A stretch of DNA of 64,000 bases from JACVRW01 sp963803085 (GTDB lineage: Bacteria; Actinomycetota; Thermoleophilia; Solirubrobacterales; Thermoleophilaceae). Each line of letters opens with the position of its first letter. Position 1 is the stretch's first letter. The stretch covers positions 243,730 through 307,729 of the forward strand of contig CAWDLE010000021.1 in assembly GCA_963803085.1 (NCBI GenBank). Reading direction: 5' to 3'. A program made the position numbers and the translations under genes. Positions 16,360 to 23,000 of the stretch are shown here, piece after piece. The notes under the pieces were generated by a model. It was not told the origin of the DNA and did not search any database. It worked only from the letters and a program-made list of their open reading frames with translations.

Positions 16360-16379
16360 TGTGTGATCTATGTCACACA
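16360..16379. promoter_or_regulatory. CRP-like binding site
   Basis: TGTGTGA-TCTATG-TCACACA is a perfect palindrome with 7-bp arms and a 6-nt centre, and contains the consensus TGTGA-N6-TCACA. It lies about 50 bp upstream of the inferred transcription start of the Rpf-like gene, a position suited to activation by a Crp/Fnr regulator. Confidence 0.7.
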
Positions 16380-16410
16380 CCGTGAAACGGGGTCAGACCC
16401 CGTTTCACGG
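16380..16410. terminator. 31-bp perfect inverted repeat after pepA
   Basis: Arms CCGTGAAACGGGGTC (16380-16394) and its exact complement (16396-16410) flank a single A. It begins 5 nt beyond the pepA stop and abuts the CRP-like site. It could form a long hairpin (about 14 bp, 3-nt loop) terminating pepA transcription; no T-tract is present. The GGGGTCAGACCCC core may be a dispersed palindrome. Confidence 0.55.
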
Positions 16411-16415
16411 GGCGT

Positions 16416-17870
16416 TCAGCCCGCGTTGCGGCGGGCGAGCTCGATCAGCAGGCGCGTGCCGAATCCGCTTGCGCCCTTGCCCACGTAGTTGCGGTTCAGG
16501 CCCCACGCCGTGCCAGCGATGTCGATGTGCACCCACGGCTTCTCGTCCACGAATTGGCGCAGAAATTCGGCCGCGTAGCTCGACATCGCCAAGCGCTGGT
16601 CGGAGGCGTTCGTGAGGTCCGCGTACTGGCCCTTCGTCAGCTCGTAGTACTCGGGGTGGAGCGGCAGGCGCCAGCCGATCTCGCCGCTCGACTCGCAGGC
16701 ACTTCCGACCGCGTCGCACCACGCGTCGTCGTTCGAGAACAGTCCGCAGTAGGTGTGGCCCAGCGCCACCAGGATCGCGCCGGTGAGCGTGGCGAGATCC
16801 ACGATCCGCTCGGCGCCCTGCTCGACGGCGTAACAGAGCGCGTCGGCCAGGATAAGTCGCCCTTCTGCGTCCGTGTTGTTCACCTCGATGGTCGTGCCGT
16901 TCATCGCGGTCACGATGTCGCCGGGCTTCACGGCGTGTCCGCTCGGCATGTTCTCGGTGGACGGCACCACGGCGGTGACCGTGGCGGGCACGCCGAGCTC
17001 CGCGATAGCGGCCATCGCCTCGATCACCGCGGCGCCGCCGGACATGTCGAACTTCATCTCCTGCATCTTCGCCGAGGGCTTGATCGAGATCCCGCCGGTG
17101 TCGAAGGTCACGGCCTTGCCGACGAACGCCAGGTGCGGCCCGCTGGCGCCGGACGGGCGGTAGCGCATCACGATCAGGCGCGGCTCCACGTGGGTTCCCT
17201 GGGCGACCGAGGCGAAGGCGCCCATGCCGCGCTCCACGATCGCGTCGCGGTCGAGCAGCTCGAGCTCGAGCGAATCGTGCTCGTCCGCGATCTCCCTGGC
17301 GCGCTCTGCGAGGAACGTGGGGGTCGCGACGTTGGCCGGCAGGTTCTGCAGGTCGCGCGCTGCGTTGGCGGCCGCTCCGGCGATTCGCCCGCGCTCCACC
17401 TCGTCGCCGTCCACGGACTCGCCGCTGACCTCGAGTGACTCGATGCCGCCGGCCGAGTCGTCGCCGTTCTGCGCCGACTTGAAGCGGTCGAACGAGTACA
17501 GCTTCATGAGCGTGCCCTCGACGAGGGCGGCTGCCACGCCGTCGCCCTCAGGCGCCGCCCAGGACAGCGAAACGGCGCCGAGCTCCTTCGCGCGCCCGGC
17601 GGCGGCGGCCGCCGCAACGCGCGCCTGCTCCGGCCCGAAGCTCTCGCGCTTGCCGAGACCCGCGATCAGGACGCGGCGCTGGCCGCCTCCCGGCGCATCC
17701 TCGTGCGTCACGGCAACCTTCTTCAGCGCCCGCTTGGCCTCCCCGAGCTCCACCAGGCGCTGGAGCGCCGGATCGGCAAGCGTCTCGTCGTCGAACGCGC
17801 CGACCACCCGGGTGTCCGCAGCGGTGTCCTCGGGCGCGCCGGAGCGAGCGCTGACAGTGATGATCGCCAT
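16416..17870 (-). CDS. pepA: Leucyl aminopeptidase (PepA, M17)
   Basis: A 484-residue cytosolic metallopeptidase that removes N-terminal residues from peptides. The M17 signature NTDAEGRLILADAL is present, together with VGKAVTFDTGGISIKPS and MKFDMSGGAAVIEAM, which carry the metal ligands. The N-terminal macro-like domain is variable, as usual. The ATG at 17870 is preceded by -10-like TAGACT (17881-17886), giving a leader of only a few nt; I reject the longer open frame to 18017, which overlaps the thiolase gene. It is divergent from thiolase with 46 bp between starts. Confidence 0.92.
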   Translation of the reverse strand: MAIITVSARSGAPEDTAADTRVVGAFDDETLADPALQRLVELGEAKRALKKVAVTHEDAPGGGQRRVLIAGLGKRESFGPEQARVAAAAAAGRAKELGAVSLSWAAPEGDGVAAALVEGTLMKLYSFDRFKSAQNGDDSAGGIESLEVSGESVDGDEVERGRIAGAAANAARDLQNLPANVATPTFLAERAREIADEHDSLELELLDRDAIVERGMGAFASVAQGTHVEPRLIVMRYRPSGASGPHLAFVGKAVTFDTGGISIKPSAKMQEMKFDMSGGAAVIEAMAAIAELGVPATVTAVVPSTENMPSGHAVKPGDIVTAMNGTTIEVNNTDAEGRLILADALCYAVEQGAERIVDLATLTGAILVALGHTYCGLFSNDDAWCDAVGSACESSGEIGWRLPLHPEYYELTKGQYADLTNASDQRLAMSSYAAEFLRQFVDEKPWVHIDIAGTAWGLNRNYVGKGASGFGTRLLIELARRNAG

Positions 17871-17880
17871 CAGCGAGCGC

Positions 17881-17909
17881 AGTCTACGTGGGCGCCCAAT
17901 CGATAGCTT
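17881..17909. promoter_or_regulatory. Divergent promoter region, pepA / thiolase
   Basis: Minus-strand TAGACT (17881-17886) serves pepA, 10 nt before its ATG. Plus-strand TAGCTT (17904-17909) serves thiolase, 7 nt before its ATG. Both transcripts would be leaderless or nearly so. The two -10 elements are 17 bp apart, so polymerases would overlap and may compete. Confidence 0.5.
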
Positions 17910-17916
17910 TCCGGCC

Positions 17917-19101
17917 ATGCCTAAGACCGTGATACTCGGCGCCGCGCGGACGCCGTTCGGGAAGATGGGCGGCGCGCTTGCCCCGCTCGACGCCACAGAG
18001 CTCGGCGGCACAGCCATCGCGGCAGCGCTCGAGCGCGCCGAGGTGGCGCCGGACCAGGTGCAGCACGTGGTGTTCGGCCAGGTGCTTCAGGCCGGTCAGG
18101 GACAGATCCCCAGCCGCCAGGCTCAGATCAAGGGCGGAATCCCGAAGGAGGTCTCCTCCGAGACCGTGAACAAGGTCTGCGCATCCGGGCTGCGCTCGGC
18201 GGGGATCGTCGACCAGGCGGTGCGCGCCGGCGATCTCGAAGTGGCCGTGGCGGGCGGGATGGAGTCGATGTCGAGCGCTCCCTACCTGCTGAAGCAGGCG
18301 CGCTTCGGGTTCCGCATGGGCGACGCCAAGGCGCTCGACGCCATGGTCCACGACGGCCTCACCAACCCGTTCACCGGCAAGCACATGGGCGAGGAGGCGG
18401 ACGAGGTCGGCGAGGAGCTCGAGATCACGCGCGCCGACATGGACAAGTTCGCACTGCGCTCGCACGAGCTGGCTATCCAGGCCACCGACGAGGGCAGGCT
18501 GCCCGAGGAGATCACGCCGGTCACGATCAGCTCGAAGAAGGGCGACACGACGGTCGAGGTGGACGAGGCCCCTCGGCGCGAGAGCAGCTTGGAGTCGCTC
18601 TCAAAGCTGCGCGGCGCGTTCCACAAGGACGGCGCGCACACGGCCGGAAACGCACCCGGTGTGAACGACGGCGCCGGCGCGCTGGTGCTGTCGTCGGACG
18701 AGTGGGCGAAGAGCAACGGCCGCACGGCGCTCGCCACGATCGTCGCCCAGGCGGCGGTGGCGGACGACTTCCCCTACCTCGCCCGCACGCCCGCCAACGC
18801 AACGACCAAGGCGCTCGAGCAGGCCGGGCTGTCGGTCGACGACATCGACCTGTTCGAGATCAACGAGGCATTCGCCTCGGTGGCGCTCAACTCCATGCGC
18901 ATGCTCGGCGTGGATGAGTCCAAGGTGAACGTGAACGGCGGCGCGATCGCGCTCGGCCACCCAATCGGGGCGAGCGGCGCCCGCATCCTGATGACGCTTG
19001 TGCACGAGCTGCGCCGGCGCGGCGGCGGCCTCGGCTGCGCGGCGATCTGCTCCGGCGGCGGCCAGGGCGACGCCGTCATTGTCGAGGTGAACGGGAGCTA
19101 G
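17917..19101 (+). CDS. Acetyl-CoA acetyltransferase (thiolase)
   Basis: A 394-residue thiolase of the AtoB/PhaA/FadA type, cleaving or forming 3-ketoacyl-CoA. Active-site nucleophile Cys88 lies in VNKVCASGLRSAG. The histidine motif NGGAIALGHPIGASGARI and the second cysteine CAAICSGGGQGDAVI are near the C-terminus, as in biosynthetic-type thiolases. The ATG at 17917 is 7 nt after TAGCTT. Together with the nearby mutase and ETF genes it fits a region rich in acyl-CoA metabolism, although it stands alone as a transcript. Confidence 0.93.
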   Translation: MPKTVILGAARTPFGKMGGALAPLDATELGGTAIAAALERAEVAPDQVQHVVFGQVLQAGQGQIPSRQAQIKGGIPKEVSSETVNKVCASGLRSAGIVDQAVRAGDLEVAVAGGMESMSSAPYLLKQARFGFRMGDAKALDAMVHDGLTNPFTGKHMGEEADEVGEELEITRADMDKFALRSHELAIQATDEGRLPEEITPVTISSKKGDTTVEVDEAPRRESSLESLSKLRGAFHKDGAHTAGNAPGVNDGAGALVLSSDEWAKSNGRTALATIVAQAAVADDFPYLARTPANATTKALEQAGLSVDDIDLFEINEAFASVALNSMRMLGVDESKVNVNGGAIALGHPIGASGARILMTLVHELRRRGGGLGCAAICSGGGQGDAVIVEVNGS

Positions 19102-19153
19102 GCGCAAGCGTTCGGCTCGCCGGACGCCGGCGCGCCGCGGTACTTCCTTGCAC

Positions 19154-19289
19154 TGAAGGGGTCACAAGTCGCCACTCGACGCCCTCGCGAAGGGGGTTGC
19201 CGTGGTTCACGCGCATATAGAGCGACAACACGACAAACCCCGCCGCGGGACCCGTCGAGTGGCGACTTGTCGACGTCGCCACCCCTTCA
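19154..19289. repeat. Interrupted inverted repeat, possible miniature element
   Basis: Outer arms TGAAGGGGT (19154-19162) and ACCCCTTCA (19281-19289) enclose inner arms ACAAGTCGCCACTCGACG (19164-19181) and its exact complement (19253-19270). Left spacing is 1 nt and right spacing 10 nt; the interior is 71 bp. It fills most of the 236-bp convergent gap between thiolase and the SnoaL-like gene. No open frame or clear target-site duplication is visible. It could be a MITE-like element or a large terminator structure. Confidence 0.6.
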
Positions 19290-19337
19290 CCGCTGTCTTT
19301 TTGCGCCCTACGACTCCCGTGTGACCCGCGATGCCTT

Positions 19338-19730
19338 TTACAGCCCGGCCGCTTCGGCGGCCTCGTCGCGGGTCCCATACCAGGCGAGCCGTGCCACGCG
19401 GCCGTCGCGGTACTCGAGTACGTGCGCCATCGGCACGTCCACGGGCGCGCCGCTTGCCTTGCCTCTCCCGCGATAACGCAGGACGACGAGTACGCCGCGC
19501 GGAGCCTCCGCGATCTCCAGCACTTCCACCGTCTCGAACTCGAACAGGCTGTAGATCCCGTTCCAAATTTCTTCCACCGCGTCGCGGCCCTCGCGCGTAC
19601 CGGGTTCCATCGCGTAAGGCGGGTTCACGTAGATCACGTCCTCGTGAAAGAGCTCGCGCAGGCTCTCGATGTCGCCTTCGGCGAATGCCGCATAGGCATC
19701 GCGAATCGTGCGTTCGAGCTCAGCATCCAC
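19338..19730 (-). CDS. SnoaL/NTF2-like protein
   Basis: A 130-residue cystatin-like alpha+beta protein of the SnoaL-like superfamily, typical of small ketosteroid-isomerase-type enzymes or binding proteins. Visible are RDAYAAFAEGDIESLRELF, FHEDVIYVNPPYAMEPGTRE and GRVARLAWYGTRDEAAEAAG. Ligand unknown. The GTG at 19730 is 8 nt after minus-strand TAGTGT (19739-19744), which decides it against the upstream GTG (19742) and ATG (19757). It is divergent from the HAD phosphatase gene, with which it shares a palindromic -10 box. Confidence 0.7.
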   Translation of the reverse strand: MDAELERTIRDAYAAFAEGDIESLRELFHEDVIYVNPPYAMEPGTREGRDAVEEIWNGIYSLFEFETVEVLEIAEAPRGVLVVLRYRGRGKASGAPVDVPMAHVLEYRDGRVARLAWYGTRDEAAEAAGL

Positions 19731-19738
19731 GACGCCCG

Positions 19739-19748
19739 ACACTAGTGT
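19739..19748. promoter_or_regulatory. Palindromic shared -10 of two divergent leaderless genes
   Basis: ACACTAGTGT is perfectly self-complementary, so TAGTGT reads identically on both strands. On plus (19743-19748) it ends 7 nt before the ATG at 19756. On minus (19739-19744) it ends 8 nt before the GTG at 19730. One symmetric element can therefore position polymerase in either direction with starts only 25 bp apart. Confidence 0.55.
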
Positions 19749-19755
19749 GACGCGC

Positions 19756-20547
19756 ATGCAGGGAGCAGCCTTCTTCGACCTGGACAAGACCCTCATCGAG
19801 GGCTCCAGCGCGATCCACTTCGGGCGCGCGGCGTACAAGAACGGGCTGGTGTCGCGGCGCCAGATCGCGGGCGACGCCTGGGCGAACATCAAGTTCCGCC
19901 TGAACGGCTCGACCGATGCCGGCACCGACGAGCTGCGCCAGCGCATTCTCGACTCGATCACCGGCCAGCGCACCGTCGATCTCGCGCGGCTCGGGCCCGA
20001 CGTGCTGGCCGGGATCCTGCCGCTGCTCTACCGCGAGGTGCTCGACGAGGCCTACGCGCACCAGGACGCGGGGCGGGCGGTGTACATCGTGACCGCCGCG
20101 TCGCAGGAGCTGGCAGACGTGCTTGCCCACGTGCTCGTGCTGGACGGCGGCATCGGGATGCGCAGCGAGGTGCGCGACGGCGTCTACACAGGCAGGCTCG
20201 CCGGCCCGTTCACCTACCGCGAGGGCAAGGCGGAGGCGATCCGCGAGCTGGCGGCTCGCGAGGGGATCGACCTCGCCGAGTCGTTCGCCTACTCGGACTC
20301 AGAGTCGGACCTACCCATGATGCGCGCCGTCGGGCACCCGGTGGCCGTGAACCCCGACCGCGAGCTCGAGCGCGTGGCGCGCCAGGAGGGCTGGCGGATC
20401 ATGCGCTTCGACAAGCTCGGCCGGCGGCTGCGCTGGCTCTCGGCCGTGGCGAGCGTCGCGCTCGTGGGCGGCGGGGGCGGCTACGTGGCAGCGAGGACGC
20501 GGCGTCCGCGCCGGAGGCGAGGACGCCGGTCACCTCTGCGGCGCTAG
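19756..20547 (+). CDS. HAD-IB family phosphatase with C-terminal membrane helix
   Basis: A 263-residue phosphoserine-phosphatase-like HAD hydrolase of the subclass IB. Motif I is FFDLDKTLIEG (Asp8 nucleophile, Asp10 acid/base), motif II VYIVTAASQEL, and motif IV YSDSESDLPMM. A C-terminal hydrophobic segment (AVASVALVGGGGGYVAA) with a basic tail suggests membrane association. Family members act in lysophospholipid or phosphoserine metabolism; this substrate is not identifiable. The start is supported by TAGTGT at 19743-19748. The gene ends in CTAG shared with the convergent gene. Confidence 0.85.
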   Translation: MQGAAFFDLDKTLIEGSSAIHFGRAAYKNGLVSRRQIAGDAWANIKFRLNGSTDAGTDELRQRILDSITGQRTVDLARLGPDVLAGILPLLYREVLDEAYAHQDAGRAVYIVTAASQELADVLAHVLVLDGGIGMRSEVRDGVYTGRLAGPFTYREGKAEAIRELAAREGIDLAESFAYSDSESDLPMMRAVGHPVAVNPDRELERVARQEGWRIMRFDKLGRRLRWLSAVASVALVGGGGGYVAARTRRPRRRRGRRSPLRR

Positions 20548-21185
20548 TGGACCGCCGCGCGCCGCACGCGGCTGTTCCCCGCCACGTGGTCGGCGTCGCC
20601 GAGGAAGCGAGCCCTGTAGGCGCCGTTCCGGCGCACGCGCAGGCTGCGCGCGTACGAGGAGCAGGTGGCGCCCACCACGTCGGCGAGCACTGGCTTCGCG
20701 ACGGTGCGCCAGCCCTTTGCGCCGCGCCGCTGGAGCGCGATGGCCACGGCGTCGTGCTCGGGGCAGAGCGTGCCCGAGAAGCTCACGCGCTGTCCGCGCT
20801 TCGGGGTGCGGTCACTCAGCTTGAGCGTGATCGCGGGCCGGACCATCACGTCCACCGCCGGGCTGTCGGCCTTGCCGGATCGAGCCTGGAAGCGCGTGTT
20901 GGCGGTCGGCTTCACGCCGAGCGCCCAGTCGCCGGTTGCGTTGGTCGTGGCGCTCCCGGCGTTCGCGAACCCGTCGATCGGGAAGGGGTCCTGGCGCACT
21001 GTCACGTTCTTGGCGTCGAACTTCCCTCCCGCCAGCTTGCCCGAGAGCGTCACGCTGCCGCCGAACTTCACGGTGGCGGCGCTCGCGCTCATGCTGAGCG
21101 TCTGCGGGGTGGGCGGCGCACCCTGTGCGGATGGCGCGACGAGGGCGGCCAGCGCGGCCGCCGAGATGACGAGAGTGCGCTTCAT
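20544..21185 (-). CDS. Secreted protein with Ig-like/bacterial surface domains
   Basis: A 213-residue exported protein. The signal peptide MKRTLVISAAALAALVAPSA is followed by two beta-sandwich-like halves: QTLSMSASAATVKFGGSVTL with SGKLAGG, and RTPKRGQRVSFSGTLCPEHD. These resemble Ig-like repeats that recognise or decorate the cell surface. The C-terminal part is basic (ARFLGDADHVAGNSRVRRAA) and there are two cysteines that could form a disulphide. Function unknown. The stop is shared with the HAD gene in CTAG. No -10 or Shine-Dalgarno sequence is clear upstream. Confidence 0.6.
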   Translation of the reverse strand: MKRTLVISAAALAALVAPSAQGAPPTPQTLSMSASAATVKFGGSVTLSGKLAGGKFDAKNVTVRQDPFPIDGFANAGSATTNATGDWALGVKPTANTRFQARSGKADSPAVDVMVRPAITLKLSDRTPKRGQRVSFSGTLCPEHDAVAIALQRRGAKGWRTVAKPVLADVVGATCSSYARSLRVRRNGAYRARFLGDADHVAGNSRVRRAAVH

Positions 21186-21235
21186 GCTCGTTGCAACGCA
21201 CGAGCCGGGTGAAGGTTCGCCGGTTATGCGGCACC

Positions 21236-21241
21236 TAGACT
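21236..21241 (+). promoter_or_regulatory. -10 element (TAGACT) of the mutase large subunit
   Basis: TAGACT ends 8 nt before the ATG at 21250 with no Shine-Dalgarno sequence, predicting a leaderless message and supporting this start rather than the ATG at 21271. Confidence 0.5.
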
Positions 21242-21249
21242 GTGCGCCG

Positions 21250-22899
21250 ATGGCTGTCGAGCCCCGTGCAATGACCGACGCGGAGCGCTGGTTCCGCGAG
21301 CGCTTCGAGCGCACCCCGGAGCGCGACGCGCCGTTCACGACGCTGAGCGGCGAGCCCGTCGCGCCGCTCTACACGCAGGAGGACGTGGGCCCGCTGGACG
21401 CGATCGGCTTCCCCGGCGAGTATCCGTTCACCCGCGGCGTGTACCCGTCGATGTACCGCGGCCGGCTCTGGACGATGCGCCAGTTCGCAGGCTTCGGGAC
21501 CGCCGAGGAGACGAACGAGCGCTTCCGCTACCTGCTCGACCACGGGCAGACGGGGCTGTCCACGGCGTTCGACATGCCGTCGCTCATGGGTCACGACTCA
21601 GACCATGTGCGCTCCGAGGGCGAGGTTGGGCGCGAGGGCGTGGCGATCGACACGCTCGACGACATGGAGACGCTGTTCTCCGGGATCGACATGGGCGAGG
21701 TCTCGACCTCGATGACGATCAACGCGCCGGCGGCGGTGATGCTGGCGTTCTACGTGGTGGCGGCGGAGCGGCAGGGCATCGGCCCGGAGCGGCTCGCGGG
21801 CACGATCCAGACGGACATCCTCAAGGAGTACATCGCGCAGAAGGAGTGGTGCTTCCCGGTCGACCCGGCGATGCGGCTCGTGACCGACATGATCGAGTTC
21901 TGCGCCCGGCGCATGCCGCGCTGGCACCCCGTCTCGATCTCCGGCTACCACATCCGCGAGGCCGGCTCGACGGCCCAGCAGGAGCTTGCGTTCACGCTGA
22001 AGGACGGCTTCACCTACGTCGAGCTGGCGATCGAGCGCGGCCTCGACGTGGACGAGTTCGCGCCGCGTCTGAGCTTCTTCTTCAACGCGCATATCGACTT
22101 CTTCGAGGAGATCGCGAAGTACCGCGCCGCCCGCCGCATCTGGGCGCGCGAGCTGCGCGACACCTACGGCGCGCGCGACGAGCGCTCGCTGCTGATGCGC
22201 TTCCACACCCAGACAGCCGGCGTGTCGCTCACCGCTCAGCAGCCGCTCAACAACATCGTGCGCACAGCCACCGAGGCGCTCTCGGCAGTGCTCGGCGGAA
22301 CGCAGTCGCTGCACACGAACTCGTACGACGAGGCGCTCGCGCTTCCGAGCGAGGAGGCCGTGCACGTGGCGCTGCGGACCCAGCAGGTGATCGCACACGA
22401 GACCGGCGTGACCAACACGATCGACCCCCTCGGCGGCTCGTACTTCGTGGAGGCGCTCACCGACCGCATGGAGGAGGCGGCGTACGTCGAGTTCTCGAAG
22501 ATCGACGAGCTGGGCGGCATGGTCGAGGCGATCAAGCAGAGCTACCCCCAACGCGAGATCGCCGAGGCCAGCTTCCGCCTCCAGGAGGAGATCGAGCGTG
22601 GTGAGCGCGTGATCGTGGGAGTGAACCGCTACCAGCAGGAGGACGAGCGCCAGCTCGAGATCCTGCGCATCCCCGCTGAGCTCGAGCGCAAGCAGATCGG
22701 CCGCGTGCAGTCCGTGCGCGCCGCGCGCGACGGGGCGGCTGTGGAGACGGCGCTCGCCGAGCTCAGGGACGCCGCCGCGGCTGACCGCAATCTGATGGAG
22801 CCGCTGCTCGAATGCGCTCGGGCGCACGCTTCGGAGGGCGAAATCGTGCAATCGCTGCAGCAGGTTTTCGGGACGTACACCGAAACTCCCGTCTTCTAG
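21250..22899 (+). CDS. B12-dependent acyl-CoA mutase, large (alpha) subunit
   Basis: A 549-residue methylmalonyl-CoA mutase-family catalytic subunit (TIM barrel), without the cobalamin domain. Conserved stretches are YPFTRGVYPSMYRGRLWTMR, QFAGFGTAEETNERFRYLL, GLSTAFDMPSLMGHDSDH, ISGYHIREAGSTAQQELAF and QPLNNIVRTATEALSAVLGG. It isomerises an acyl-CoA (methylmalonyl/succinyl or isobutyryl/butyryl type; not distinguishable here) with the B12-binding partner encoded at 25956. Two unrelated surface-protein genes lie between the two subunits. It probably links propionate or branched-chain breakdown to central metabolism beside the ETF genes. Confidence 0.9.
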   Translation: MAVEPRAMTDAERWFRERFERTPERDAPFTTLSGEPVAPLYTQEDVGPLDAIGFPGEYPFTRGVYPSMYRGRLWTMRQFAGFGTAEETNERFRYLLDHGQTGLSTAFDMPSLMGHDSDHVRSEGEVGREGVAIDTLDDMETLFSGIDMGEVSTSMTINAPAAVMLAFYVVAAERQGIGPERLAGTIQTDILKEYIAQKEWCFPVDPAMRLVTDMIEFCARRMPRWHPVSISGYHIREAGSTAQQELAFTLKDGFTYVELAIERGLDVDEFAPRLSFFFNAHIDFFEEIAKYRAARRIWARELRDTYGARDERSLLMRFHTQTAGVSLTAQQPLNNIVRTATEALSAVLGGTQSLHTNSYDEALALPSEEAVHVALRTQQVIAHETGVTNTIDPLGGSYFVEALTDRMEEAAYVEFSKIDELGGMVEAIKQSYPQREIAEASFRLQEEIERGERVIVGVNRYQQEDERQLEILRIPAELERKQIGRVQSVRAARDGAAVETALAELRDAAAADRNLMEPLLECARAHASEGEIVQSLQQVFGTYTETPVF

Positions 22900-23000
22900 G
22901 CCAATCCGGGCTGTCCAGACGGACGGATAGGCAGTAACGGACCGCCCCCGAACGGCCGATTGAGACAGCAGTTCCCTCCGTGCCGCGGGAAAGGAAACCC

